Shown piece after piece: positions 53,701-63,263 of a stretch of 64,000 nucleotides of DNA. The DNA is from Galbula dea. Lineage: Eukaryota > Chordata > Aves > Piciformes > Galbulidae. Numbering within the stretch: the first letter of the stretch is position 1; each line of letters starts with the position of its first letter. A model generated the notes under the pieces. The model had not been told where the DNA came from. It did no database searches and saw nothing but the letters and a program-made list of their open reading frames with translations. The position numbers and the translations under genes were made by a program. The DNA is taken from assembly GCA_013399015.1 (NCBI GenBank), contig VWZX01004903.1, positions 807,716 through 871,715 on the forward strand. The letters are read 5' to 3'.

Positions 53701-56700
53701 GTATTGCCAGCAGACTTCATTTACGTTTCCTGAAAGCAGCAGAAGAGCAACACTCCTGAACCTTGACTCCCATTCTACACTCCATGTGGCAGTACAATAG
53801 AGGACAAGTTGTTCTTCATGTTCCTATGTATTTGATCTGTAATTCCTACACAGCTTGTCTCCCCTCTGCCCCCATCCCAGAACTGTCCCTTCCCTATTGC
53901 TGTCACTTCATCCCGTTTTCTCCATTGACACAACTGCATCCTGTTCCCAGTTAGTCTAGTTATCCTACCCAGGCTCTCTCCCTGCTCGTACCTAGTTTCT
54001 GTCTAGGATTCTTGCCCAGTTTGTCCTGTTCCCTGCCAACACACTAGCTCTCCTCTAATGTCACCTTGCTTAAGTCCAGCATTAGGACTCCCATTTCACA
54101 GTTTTCCAATCCATTACTCTCATTCTCTTGTACTCCTCAACCTCTACTGCCCTATGTCACAACTTCTCAGTCTATGTTCTCTGCAAAACTATTAATCAGC
54201 TAGCCCCAGTCCCCTTGTTTTCCCTATTCCCAGTCAGAGTCTCTCTCTTGCCCTGTATGGATCATTTAGCTGCTTGTCCCAGACTACTCTTCTGTCTGCC
54301 TAGTCTTTCGTCTTCCCCATGTTCATCTGAGATTACTCCCTTCCCTGTGCTGTTAAAAAGACACTGGGTCAAGCCCTGGGGAAGGGGTAAACACCTGACC
54401 TGCTAAATCCTGACACTACACCTCTTCCTTACACATGTGCTCCTCTAACTTCATACTCTTAAAAATCTTCCAATTGTCACAGCAAAAGAAAATTACCACT
54501 CTTGCAATTAAACAAACTATAAGTAACATGTGCTACCAACATTCATCAGATAACCCCACTGTCTGAAAAAACATGTCTATTTCTAGCATGTTCCCAGGAC
54601 AGCAATCCACCAGAAAACTATTTGAAAAAAACAAGTGACAAGTTTCAATTCTCAGCAACATAACCAGCTTCACTGCAGGGAGAATGGTTACTTATGGGCT
54701 ACTAGTCATCCAGCAATCCAGGGCAATTAGTTTGCAGAAAGAAACAGTATTGAGCTTCTGCAGCAGTACGTCTCCTCAACTCTCTGCCATGCTGCAGGAA
54801 AAGTGGGGCAAGACACACTGCCAAGTCCACAAAATCAACTCATGTAGAAGCTTCTGACTTGCACCTGACCAACCCCCAAGTGCAGAATGATGTCAATAAC
54901 CTTCCATTCAGTGCTGTCTAGCCTCACAGATACCACTGAATACTTAAGAGAAGGCAGACTGTTATAACTACTCCATGCCCCTGTGCTCTTTCCAAATCCA
55001 CTGCCATTACAACATGTCTGTAAATCCCCCAAGTATACCACCTCACACTAACATACTCGTGTGCAGTCATGTGGATTCTGCAATGGAATTGTGGTTGCTT
55101 CACACAGGCAGGAGAAGCACAGTGGGTTGGCAAAGCTGCCAATGACTGAAGCTAAATCTGCTACACTCTAAGTCCTTAAAAAGGGGCAAACAGCCTCGTA
55201 ATGTAGCACAAGCAAGTGCAATAGTCAACCCCTGAATACTGCAAGTAAGCTCCAAAAAAACATCATTGCTAATATATTTTGGCATGGGGAGAAGAGGGAG
55301 GGTCTGTAACTCAGACCATGTGAAGACAAGAAATTGCCTGATGCAGTTTCACACAGTGAAGACCAAAACATCCACAACTACTGAAACATCAGAATGATAA
55401 TCAACAGAGCCAGCTACTGCAAGAAGCAAGTTAGATATGCATCAGTTGCTTGGAAAGAAGTGACTAACCCTCTATTTTAGCCCTATAAAAAACAAGTATG
55501 TTTAAGGACAAAATTCACTGTCCACAACTACAGAAACCTGAGAGATCAATATGCATTTCATACTGATAAGAAGTTTTAAAATATTTCTTATTTTTACCTA
55601 GCTATTTATAGTATGCTTATTTTTTCAAATTAAATTTTTATTTAAGAATAGACAACAAAAAGTGTTCTCTGAAGAGTGAGTGAAGTGCCTAGGTGACATT
55701 TTGTAGAATTCAAATTATTTTCAATCTATCTTGAGAAAGGTGCAAACATATTTTCAACTTCTTAGATTAAAGCTTTCATGCTTGTTCCCAAAACATGATT
55801 AACTTCCTTAAGATCTGTATGACATATTCAGTTTAAAGTCTGCATTTTTTTTGGTGTGCTAAGCTTATTTGCCAGAGTAACTAAAAAAATGGAATGAAAT
55901 AATCTAGAAGTTTATTGCTGATTTAAAAAAAACCCTGCATAATAAGTGGCTTTCTTACAAGCCTTTCAATAACTTTATTTAATTTTAAATAACATGCTAG
56001 CAATTCTGAAAGCTCAAATTCTTGTTTCAGCATCTTCAGCAGAGATTTTACTAGCTAGTTCTTTCTACTGAATCATTATAAAGTATTTTCTTGATTAACA
56101 CAATTAATAGTGTATTCCTTATTCATGGCACATTTCTACCTAACATATCAATTGTTGCCTTTAAAAAAAAAAAAAACCCACTAAACAAGTTCTACCCTGT
56201 AACTATGGTGAAGAACCATGACTAACAGGAAAAAGGATCAAGCCTCTAACTTTCGTTACAACATATCTTTGTACTGCAAAAGGAGTAGGTATTACAAGGT
56301 AACAATAGTTGAACTACCCTTAACCTTGCTAGCCATGTACTATCGCCACATTCCATTCCACAGTAGAGACCACTGACATCAAACCACAGAGCATGATCAA
56401 CTGGGAAGTACCAAAACAGCTGTAAAATCTTTTCATGTTCAAGACGTATACCAGGCCATTCAAAGGTATAAGGTAAGAAATCCTCAATTCTGGAACCTCC
56501 TGATTTTTAGAATGAAGACTGTGCTAACACATTTCCCTGTGACAGAGGTAATTAAAAAAAACCCAAAACAATAGTTAAGGTAAAGTGAATTAAATCTGTG
56601 TATGTACATACATAAACACAGAGACAGAATTAACACAAACTACCTCCAGTTTCATTATGAGATGTGTAAATGTCAAAGCACAGCTTTTTTTTTTTTTTTT

Positions 56701-59700
56701 ACTTACAGCAGACTGCATGAATTCTATTAGAATCCATATGAATGCACCAAGTGATTTTCTTCAGTTGTCTACTCAATGGGGACAAAGTATTATTCACAGG
56801 TAACAAGAAGGATGGTATACAAACTGGGCAGCAAGGACATGGTACATCAACGGAAGAAGTAAAGAAATCATTAAAGTGCACTGTAAAGCATAGCAGCTTT
56901 GCAAGTATTCTCTGATGTGTCATAACAAATAGCTAAGTAAACTAGTTAAGTAGCTTTCCTTCACAATAACATTGGCTTCAGTGGTATTCAAGCTGTGGTC
57001 ACTTACAATTTCAAAAACATGCTTGATCCTCTCTAGGAAAAAAAAAAAAGAAAACCCAAACACAATCACACAGATCTGGTACCCAAACACTCTTTAGGGG
57101 GTGTCTCAATATCTTCCAACAAACTTAGAACAGCATACTAGCAAAAACAGTGGAAACCAAACCATGGTTGGTTTGTTTTAATAATACAGCATAGTTTTTT
57201 AACTCAATAGTGTGACAGGCAGCCATTCTTATAAAAAGCTTCCATATCACTACATATCATTTATTTTTCAAGCAATTTTTAAAATACTTCTTTAAGAAGA
57301 TGGCATGTAACTGATGCACTCCATATTCAAACTCATACTGTCCAATTCATACTTACCAAGTCATTTCCTCCACCGGCAGCATGAAGATGAGTGCATGGTG
57401 ACACCTCATACATATTTAATAATAGCCTGATAGGCTGTCATTAACATCAAACAGCAATATAAGTTTGCTACATTAAACATGATCCCTGTGTTAAGAGGAC
57501 AATCACAAAGTGCCTCCAAGATCCAGCCTGTAAGAAATACATACTGACTTGGAGACTTGGACAAGGTGTAACGAGGCCAACCACATTAAAGAAGTCATTA
57601 TTCACACACTGGATTTAAAAATAAAAATTAAATTTTTAAAAATAAAAAAAAAAAGCCACCAAACATACCACAAAAAAAGGAGAAAAGCTTCAATGGGTCG
57701 TAAGACCAGACATGCCATAAGGCAATCTGTCACAGAGTACTCATATTAATAACTGTTGTGTCAAAACTGAACATTCAAAAGAAAAGACAAACCTTCCTTT
57801 ACGTTTTATGAAATGTAAGCCTGCAGAATTAATAATTCATGAGATGAAGAAAAATACCAGATTTGGATATAAATATTAACAGAATGCTGTCAACCTGTTC
57901 AGAACCAAATTTTGACTATCCTACCTTATGATTATCAATCTAAAAGGGAATATTCTTCAAAACCTAAAAAACAAAACAAAAACAAACCACAAAGCAACCC
58001 ACCCACTCATAATAAAATCAGTAGGAAAGTCAGTAATGAAGAAATTAACATTTTCTATTCATGTAGGTCCTAAGCGAAACAGCAGAACTATGTTCTGTGC
58101 CTGGCTGTTGCTGAGTGAATACTAATTGAATGGCATTATTTGTTCCCAGAGTTACGCTGTGTTGACAACAATATTGCTCGGTGTGCACACAAGGAAGGGA
58201 CATGTGCTTCATGCACACCAAAGCCATACTAAACCCAAGATCCAGTGAAAAAAGGGTAGGCAAAAAGGGAAAGTAGTTGGCAGATAACAAACAAAGGTAA
58301 AACACCTAGTTAAAAGTTAATATAAAAGTTTCAGAACACAAAGGTATTGCATAACAGGTATTGGATAAGTCTTCTAATTAGCCAAAGAAAAGACACTTAA
58401 AAACTACAAGAGAAAGCAATTAACCCACAATACACAATCACATATCAGTAAGCTCACTGCATGTGATTTCAGCCAAATATGAAATATATTTTGTGAATAT
58501 TTGTTATTTTCAAATATTTCACTAGACCTATAAAATGATGCTGTTATTTCCATTTTAATCTTTGTCGCTGAAGTGGTTGAAGTTCAATATCTAGAAGAAA
58601 TTTCTTCTCCCTTAACACACCAGCTCTTCTCTGCTTTCACTATTATAGACAACAGAATATTGGAACATAAACCACAAATATGTCTGCCAAAAATCAGGAA
58701 TGTCGAAGCGTATAGTTCCAAATGGTGGCAACAGTGCTTTTTTCTTCACAATTTTTTTCTTCTCCACAGCACTAACATAACTTCAATCTAGTTATGTCCA
58801 CATCTGCACTTATATACTGGGCAACAGTGTTAAAAATACATCCAGAAGCATCAATCTTGGCCATACATAATAAAATCAGTCTAAACACTCCACTTATCTC
58901 CACAGTTTCTAAAATTTTCACTGCATTTCACCCAGGGATGAGCACAAAGAACGAAATGCAAAAGAAGTTGAATGTTACAAGCTTTTAATATTTAAAGAGT
59001 TAACTCCTACCTTTATCATTCTAGAGAGATCTCCAGCATCAGCTAATTCCAACACTATGTTCAGCTCATTGTCTTCAATGAATGAGGCATAATATTTAAT
59101 CACATTTGGATGATTGAGTTGCTGAGGAAGGAGAAAAATAATGCACATTTTAGCATAGAGCACATCCAATCTTTTAAGACTGACAAAGTATTCTTATTTA
59201 GGCAAACAATACAATTCATATATATAAATGCATGTATTTCAGAATGATACAAAAAGTATATGCTTATGAGAAGCTCTTACAGGCAAATGTTTTGCAAGGA
59301 CATGAATACATGTTAGGATCAGCATGATGACTGAAGTTACCACTTTAGAGGAACTTTCTTCAACATATCTATGCAATAGCACACTAATCTCTGTTACCTG
59401 ACACAGCAACGTCAACTTTTTAAATGGGTATTTTACTGTAGACAGGATATAGTTGTTTGCAGTGCTGTGCTCTTAGCAGAAACTTCTACTTGAAGTTACC
59501 TATTTTTTGAGATTTACTTCTCAATGTTAATTTTAAAGTAGTGCCAATGACAAAAATACTTACATGAGGCCTCTACACAGGCAACAGTCTATACCTCAAG
59601 TGTATCTGTGAAAAACTTAATATACACTGATGATGGCTTGTCCTGGGTTTGGCTATCAAATTAACCCTATCTTAGCTGAACCCAGGACATGGCTGCACAT

Positions 59701-59783
59701 TTTTTAAGCAAGTCTTTTACCTTAAGAAGATCTATTTCTTTGATGCAGTCAGCACGGGCTTTGGCATCCATTAAATCAAATAT
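24016..59783 (-). CDS. NEK7: NEK7 kinase gene, coding span of 7 exons (3' part; N-terminus outside window)
   Basis: NIMA-related Ser/Thr kinase, known in the family for mitotic spindle and centrosome work downstream of NEK9 and for licensing the NLRP3 inflammasome. The coding pieces, in transcript order, are 59783-59721, 59121-59011, 45837-45729, 43234-43127, 35382-35288, 30801-30688 and 24126-24016. They total 711 bp, or 236 residues plus stop. Numbering them 67-302 places every landmark where the family has it: C79, E82, Y97, R121, D161, D179, S195. All visible junctions are GT-AG and phases match, including split codons for D161 and V197. NEK7 rather than NEK6 is chosen from YYASF after HPNVIK, SRMIK, SSKTT and the C-terminal segment INPDPEKRPDVTYVYDVAKR. 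No frameshift or premature stop is seen. Residues 1-66, the 5' UTR and the promoter are absent and expected above 64000. Confidence 0.96.
24899..24992. repeat. T/G-rich low-complexity tract
   Basis: Repeated GTTTG / GGTTTGG text ending in T9, equivalent to an A/C-rich CAAAC tract on the minus strand. Confidence 0.8.
29154..29167 (+). promoter_or_regulatory. RFX X-box-like site in NEK7 intron
   Basis: GTCACCATGGAAAC fits the RFX X-box pattern of two imperfectly inverted half-sites. It lies in a slightly GC-rich patch. A single motif of this length can occur by chance. Confidence 0.3.
30688..30801 (-). CDS. NEK7: NEK7 coding exon, residues 229-266 (C-lobe)
   Basis: Encodes 38 residues from MAALQSPFYGDKMNLYSL through KKIEQCDYPPLP to DHYSEE. 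The acceptor is TTAACAG before ATG and the donor is GTAAGT after GAA; both ends are phase 0. The methionine is internal, not a start. YSLCKK fits NEK7 better than NEK6. Confidence 0.96.
32440..32660. promoter_or_regulatory. Candidate intronic regulatory element
   Basis: GC-richer patch in an AT-rich intron with TGACAGCTG (MEIS/TGIF-like), CAGCAGCTG E-boxes, GCTAATTT and TGATTGAC (PBX/MEIS-like). This is inferred from motif content only; conservation cannot be seen here. Confidence 0.3.
32649..32704. repeat. CT repeat followed by 30 T
   Basis: A short (CT)n run at 32649-32661, then an uninterrupted T run at 32675-32704. No retrocopy body was recognised next to it. Confidence 0.9.
35288..35382 (-). 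CDS. NEK7: NEK7 coding exon, V197 (end) to E228 (APE-region, helix F)
   Basis: Begins with TT, completing V197, followed by GTPYYMSPERIHENGYNF and KSDIWSLGCLLYE. This is the P+1 loop, the APE-equivalent SPE motif and helix F with the conserved DIWSLGC core. The acceptor is ATTGCAG and the donor is GTAATA, phase 0 at the 3' end. Length is 95 bp. Confidence 0.97.
38474..38500. repeat. Perfect 12-bp palindrome with 3-nt loop
   Basis: GCATAAAGTGCT, then GCA, then the exact reverse complement AGCACTTTATGC, within a NEK7 intron. Too short for a microRNA precursor. Confidence 0.9.
40132..40200. repeat. (AAAC)n-type low-complexity tract
   Basis: Imperfect CAAA/AAAC repeats such as AACAAGCAAACAAACAAC and ACAAACAAACACAAAAAAC. 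Confidence 0.85.
41488..41523. repeat. (CT)n pyrimidine tract
   Basis: Imperfect CT/CCCT microsatellite ending in a T run, in a NEK7 intron. Confidence 0.85.
43127..43234 (-). CDS. NEK7: NEK7 coding exon, D161 (end) to L196 plus first base of V197
   Basis: Begins with AT, completing D161, then IKPANVFITATG, the DLG motif (D179-L180-G181, the usual NEK6/7 replacement of DFG), GLGRFFSSKTT and AAHSL. S195, the activation-loop serine phosphorylated by NEK9 in the family, is present. The donor is GTAAGC. The acceptor is CACCCAG, preceded on the mRNA strand by an uninterrupted run of 22 T (plus-strand A at 43245-43266). Confidence 0.97.
43245..43266. repeat. A22 homopolymer (T22 in the NEK7 transcript)
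   Basis: Uninterrupted A on the plus strand, 10 bp from the acceptor of the exon carrying the DLG motif. In the transcript it is the polypyrimidine tract of that splice site. Confidence 0.95.
44818..45041 (+). mobile_element. CR1 LINE 3' end in NEK7 intron
   Basis: Contains the CR1 landmarks GCACAGGCTGCCCAGAGAGG, CTCCTCTGGAGACACTCAAA and GTTGGACTAGATGATCTCTC, ending CTGCGATACTGTGAT. It is antisense to NEK7 and 5'-truncated. Similarity to the copy at 1-83 in the last 70 bp is high, pointing to the same CR1 subfamily. Confidence 0.93.
45729..45837 (-). CDS. NEK7: NEK7 coding exon, residues 125-160 plus first base of D161
   Basis: Encodes HFKKQKRLIPERTVWKYF and continues to HMHSRRVMHR, then the G of the aspartate codon. 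This is helix E and the start of the catalytic loop (HRD). The acceptor is TTAAG before CAT and the donor is GTAATG. The final G pairs with AT at the start of the next exon to give the catalytic base D161. A 13.2-kb intron precedes it and a 2.5-kb intron follows. Confidence 0.97.
48034..48076 (-). mobile_element. Short CR1 3'-end scrap
   Basis: CACAGAATCACAATGTTAAG followed by AGTTGGAAGGGACC is the reverse complement of a CR1 terminus. The resemblance fades after about 45 bp. Same orientation as NEK7. Confidence 0.75.
53760..54480 (-). repeat. Pyrimidine-rich block (purine-rich in NEK7 transcript)
   Basis: Plus strand dominated by C and T over about 700 bp without a clear period. The 92-codon plus-strand ORF at 54128-54406 (rich in Leu, Ser, Pro) follows from this composition and is not supported as a gene. 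Confidence 0.5.
59011..59121 (-). CDS. NEK7: NEK7 coding exon, residues 88-124 (hinge region)
   Basis: Encodes 37 residues from QLNHPNVIKYYASF through the hinge (LELADAGDL) to SRMIK. It includes Y97, the tyrosine described in NEK7 as pointing down into the active site in the autoinhibited state, and R121 near the edge of the ATP pocket. The acceptor is CCTCAG before CAACTC and the donor is GTAGGA; both ends are phase 0. It is separated from the preceding exon by a short 599-bp intron. Confidence 0.97.
59122..59720 (-). other. NEK7 intron (599 bp) with LTR-like foldback
   Basis: Short complete intron. Its only notable content is a 51-bp inverted-repeat element with a 5-bp target duplication close to its donor end (59639-59689). 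Confidence 0.88.
59639..59689. mobile_element. 51-bp LTR-like foldback with 5-bp target duplication
   Basis: Starts TGTCCTGGGTTTGGCT and ends AGCTGAACCCAGGACA, giving 16-bp inverted termini with two mismatches around a 19-bp centre. It is flanked on both sides by TGGCT (59634-59638 and 59690-59694). TG...CA ends with a 5-bp duplication are LTR-integration hallmarks. It looks like an LTR reduced to its two tips. Confidence 0.75.
59721..59783 (-). CDS. NEK7: NEK7 coding exon, residues 67-87 (helix C)
   Basis: Encodes 21 residues starting IFDLMDAKARADC and ending EIDLLK, the helix-C segment of the N-lobe. C79 and the helix-C glutamate E82 (salt-bridge partner of the ATP-binding lysine in active kinases) are both present. 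The acceptor is CATAG before ATATTTG and the donor is GTAAAAG; both junctions are phase 0. It is the most upstream NEK7 exon in the window. The exon carrying the glycine loop and ATP lysine (residues up to 66) was looked for between 59784 and 64000 and not found. Confidence 0.96.
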
Positions 59784-60059
59784 CTATGCAGAAAAGATAA
59801 GACTTTTTATTAAGTGATAAAAATATAGCAAAATGAGTGATCATTACCATTATTTCATAGCATCCATAAAGCACTTGAGTTCTGCACTTCATGGCAAGTT
59901 GTAACTTTGCAGTAAGAAATACTCCTATGCTCTGATGTATTTATTTACCACTGTATCAATAATTTTGACCTTATTGTAGGAAACAAGTCCATCTTAAGTT
60001 CAAGTTTTCCATTGACTTAATTGCCACCTCTGCCTATCTGTTCAAACACACAAGAAAAA

Positions 60060-60690
60060 TTCAGCACATTTCCTTCAGGTTGGTTCTAATCCAAACATTA
60101 CCTTCCTCTTCCACTCCAGCCACATCATTATCACAAACTGATTCTTTCTGCTACAGAGTGCACTTTTCTTTCCCAGTCTCTTACTACAGTCTTCCTTTTC
60201 TATTCTCATGCATATACTTTTATGCTCTCTCTGGATCAAAATGTCACTATCACCTCCAATTCTTTTTCTCCCATTTCCTTCTCTTCAGCAAGCAAAGCGA
60301 TTTGGGTTTTGTAATCTGTTTACTAGAGCATTTTCTCTAAACCCTCATCTGTCACCTTGACTTTTACAGCCTTTTACAGTCAGACATCTCTCCTCTTCAT
60401 TTTTTCCCACTTCCCATCTGCTCCAAATTACTTTGCCATGTATCTCATGCTCACCTCCTCCAGTTTATCATGTTACTCTCCACTAGTTTAAATTTTTGTT
60501 TGGAGTAATTTTTTCCTCCCATGATGGTCCTTGCTCACATTTATATATAATGTAACATCTTTCTATTTTCACTCCCTTTCTTTACCACCTTTGGGTTCCC
60601 TCTCACTTTTTCAGATGTGCATCTCCATGCAATGTCACTATTTCCCTTAAAAATTACAAATATGTTACTTCAATGAACCTTCCTCTCTCA
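60060..60690 (-). repeat. Pyrimidine-rich block
   Basis: C/T-biased plus strand over about 630 bp, immediately followed by a purine-rich GA tract of the opposite bias (about 60704-60785). No recognised repeat family. Confidence 0.45.
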
Positions 60691-60703
60691 TTTCTTGGAA
60701 AAG

Positions 60704-60785
60704 GGGAGAGAGAAAAAGAGGAGAGTGCACGCATGAGAAGAGAGCACGAGAAAGAAAGAAAAGAAAGGAAAAGAAAGAAAAAACC
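60704..60785. repeat. GA-rich low-complexity tract
   Basis: Imperfect GAGAGA / GAAAGAAA text across about 80 bp. Confidence 0.85.
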
Positions 60786-60946
60786 AAATATAGTTACCAA
60801 GCAGGAAAGGGAATAAACCATCTCAAAACTATTTGTATATTAACACCAGGATGGTGGGAAATAAACAGACTGAGTTAGAAACATGTATTCAAGAAGGAGA
60901 TTATTTGGAACTTACAGCAGGTAAGTCACAAGTAAGATGCACTATG

Positions 60947-61052
60947 TCCTGGTTTGAGTTAGAACAGAACTTATTCTGTTCAATGACTGGTTTCCAGACA
61001 AAGCTCCTTTCAGCAACTGCATTTCTGAAGCTGCTAATATGTTTTCAGAAAC
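60947..61052 (+). mobile_element. LTR 5' end, left inverted arm of the retroviral nest
   Basis: Begins TCCTGGTTTGAGTTAGAACA. About 91% identical over 106 bp, by eye, to the reverse complement of 63335-63440. It also resembles the first bases of the solo LTR at 62675. It is truncated at 61052, where pol-like sequence begins. Confidence 0.75.
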
Positions 61053-61400
61053 AGTGGAAGTGCAATAACTGGCAACACAAAGGTAAACCTATCTGGGCTG
61101 CTTTGTTGTGGCAAGATACTGTTGCTCAGCTAGAGAAGCTGCCTGTAAGAGCACGTCACATGGATGCTCACGTACCTAAAAATCGGGCTACTGAGGAACA
61201 CCAAAACATCCAGCAAGCAGATCAGGTTTGTTCAAAACAGACTTGGACTGGGAACATAAAGGTGAATTGAGTCAGTTTGCAGAGGTAAAAGCCATCCAGT
61301 AGGCCATAAACGTTCCTGAATGAGAAAAGTGGCCAATGCTCTATCTCTACACCAACTCATGAAAGGTAGCAGATGCCAAGTGGGGGCGACTGCCCAACAC
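61053..61400 (+). pseudogene. Degenerate retroviral pol fragment (RNase H / integrase boundary), permuted
   Basis: Translated in the frame of the 145-codon ORF (60833-61270), 61060-61250 reads like the end of RNase H entering integrase of an ERVL-like pol; HMDAHVPKNRATEEH is visible. Immediately after, in another frame with several stops, 61260-61370 reads like an earlier part of RNase H (FAEVKAIQ, EKWPMLYLY). The order is therefore reversed relative to a normal pol. The fragment is non-functional: short, frameshifted and stop-ridden. The 5' half of the ORF before 61053 is LTR and flank, not gene. Confidence 0.6.
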
Positions 61401-61418
61401 ACACAGTTGCACCAATGT

Positions 61419-61950
61419 TTAATCTAACACCACACAAGAACAAAATTCAGGATGAGGGCAAAAACAAACAAACAAACAAATTAATGATAAGGATAAGGCT
61501 AATGACACAGGTAACATGATATTTTCAATGTGAGGACTGTATGCGCTATCCTTCCAATCTAATGGAATCTCAGAATCTGGTGGAGTTAGATTAACATAAC
61601 AAGCAAAAGTAGAATTTCCTGGGGGAGGACTGAAAGTTAGGTAACACCTGTAGTACCAAGACACATTCACTAACCAAACAAATGCTATATAAATCCGTGA
61701 CAAACACCCTAACAAAGCAGCAGAGATAGCACAGCAGTGGCAACATATAAATTTCAGATAAACAGCTAGAACAAAAAAACAATAACACAAAATATATGAA
61801 TGGAAAGGGAACACTACAACAACAATTTAGAAATTGATTCTATTTACCCTAGGAGTACATGAATCATCATTGATTTCACTAGTGACATCATGATGCAAGC
61901 AGTTTGTTTTAATTTCCAACCCTTAGACTCTCAGAGAAAAAGATCTGATA
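61419..61950 (-). mobile_element. Probable ERV internal/leader sequence, with 131-codon ORF
   Basis: Lies downstream, on the minus strand, of an LTR and primer-binding-site-like sequence, so it is likely the 5' internal leader of the same element. It holds an ORF (61814-61419) of 131 codons that is rich in hydrophobic and Cys residues and has a central hydrophilic part. I do not recognise this product. It may be leader sequence without coding function. Confidence 0.45.
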
Positions 61951-61954
61951 CTCT

Positions 61955-61987
<33 letters not shown>

Positions 61988-62008
61988 NNNNNNNNNNNNN
62001 NNNNNNNN
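61988..62008. other. Assembly gap (21 N) inside a long A run
   Basis: Flanked by about 32 A on the left and 7 A on the right. The collapsed homopolymer means the spacing between leader and LTR is uncertain. Confidence 0.99.
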
Positions 62009-62099
62009 AAAAAAAGCAAAAAAAACCACCCAAGCTTAATTTGAACTATTTGGGCCAATTTGTCTAAATTCTCAAACCCCACATTGGGTGCAAAAAAGT

Positions 62100-62645
62100 T
62101 GTGACCTTTTGGGGTTAGGGCTGGATTGATCACCCCCCAGCAATAGACACTGTCCACTACTCCCCTCTTCCCCCCTCCCCACCATGGGAAGGGAAAGGGA
62201 AATAGAGAGAAAGAGACTTCTGGATTGGAAAACAAAACAACTTCAACTACTTTAATGAAAAACACTAACAAACAGAATTTATATATATGCACAAATATAT
62301 GTAGAAGCAGGACCGAACACAACCCCCCCTTGATGGTAACCACATCACTGTCCCCACTGATACTGCAACAGGAAGACTTCAGCAACAGACAGGAGTCAGA
62401 TTCAGGGGCTGGATCCTGTAGCTGGACTCAGGATTCAAAGGGAGAGAGAAGCAGCAAAGATGGGCCCTTGGAAAGCAGAAGAGCAGGAAGCAAGGAAGAG
62501 AGAGCGCAGAGGGAACTGACCCTCAGCTTTTTATCAAGTATGACAGGTATGGAATGGAATACTTAGCTGGTCAGATTCGGGTCAACTGTCCTGTCCGCTC
62601 CTTCCTGTAGATGCAGACTTTTACTCTGCACCCCCCAATGCAACA
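62100..62645 (-). mobile_element. ERVL-like LTR, minus orientation, with PBS-like sequence beyond
   Basis: In minus orientation it begins TGTTGCATTGGGG and has a TATA-like GATAAAAAGC (about 62525-62540). It ends GGTCACA. A few bases on is TGCACCCAATGTGGGG (62092-62077), which resembles the tRNA primer-binding sites used by retroelements. The 111-, 113- and 143-codon ORFs here are LTR and leader shadows. No matching second LTR in the same orientation was found. Confidence 0.65.
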
Positions 62646-62674
62646 GAAAAAAAAATAATTCGGAAGTGGCCCTG

Positions 62675-63263
62675 TGTTATGGTTTGGGTTAGAACAGAAT
62701 TGATTCTGTCCAGTAACTGTATTTTCTAAAAGGTATTCCATCATCACATACATAATATCATTATCAGCTTTCCCCCACACACACCTTGCCTGGACTGTCC
62801 CTTTAAGAAACCTGAGACTCCTGAATCTTAAGGACACTGCCCCCCCACCAGGGGGAAGCCAGAGGAATGCTGGGTTTTTCGGCTGGACTTTTGTTACCTG
62901 GACCACGAGGAAGTTCTCTCTTCTCTGCTGGGACCTGGATGTTTTGAAAGCTATCTGTGTTCCCTCTCTGCGCTGGGCTGCCCATGTGAAGCTGATTACC
63001 GAGGCTGCCCGTACTCTGTGCTAGCTGAGACAAGCACCGGGACGCTTCTGCAGCATGCAGCGATTGCAACCTCAGTCCTGACGTAATTATCAGTATAGAG
63101 GGGAAGTGGGTTTCGGTATTTGGGTCCTGTATATGTTTATATTCGTTTCATTTATATTTGCTGTTATCAGTAAAACAGTTTCTAGTTTTTAACTTCCAAT
63201 CCAGTCTCTCCTTTAACTGCCGTGCGTTGAGAGGTCCAGAAGTTTGCTTCTCTGACCACGACA
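62675..63263 (+). mobile_element. Solo LTR (589 bp) with 5-bp target-site duplication
   Basis: Runs from TGTTATGGTTTGGGTTAGAA to CTGACCACGACA (TG...CA) and is flanked by CCCTG at 62670-62674 and 63264-63268. The perfect duplication and lack of internal genes show a solo LTR left by LTR-LTR recombination. Its first 30 bases resemble the arms at 60947 and 63440, so it is a related subfamily that inserted into the older debris. The minus ORFs of 111 and 88 codons in it are not genes. Confidence 0.88.

Larger units (their letters stand above)
45838..59010 (-). other. NEK7 intron (13,173 bp)
   Basis: The largest complete intron. Contents recognised: a CR1 3'-end scrap (48034-48076), A-rich tracts (48935-48963, 51963-51997), T tracts (51078-51100, 56685-56700) and a pyrimidine-rich block (about 53760-54480, purine-rich in the transcript). 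A motif-dense patch lies at 58130-58230. No exon or complete transposon was recognised. Confidence 0.85.

Noticed and set aside
54128..54406. 92-codon Leu/Ser/Pro-rich ORF as a small secreted protein
   Set aside because: The composition follows from a pyrimidine-rich block with few stops. No splice or promoter context.
58975..59169. 64-residue minus-strand ORF treated as a separate kinase-like gene
   Set aside because: It is a NEK7 exon read through into both introns. Splice sites at 59121 and 59011 and the in-frame joins to other exons explain it. The same applies to the ORFs around 35180-35467 and 43077-43277.
24016..59783. NEK6 as the identity of the kinase
   Set aside because: YYASF, SRMIK, SSKTT, YSLCKK and the C-terminal exon all follow NEK7. 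NEK6 differs at these places.
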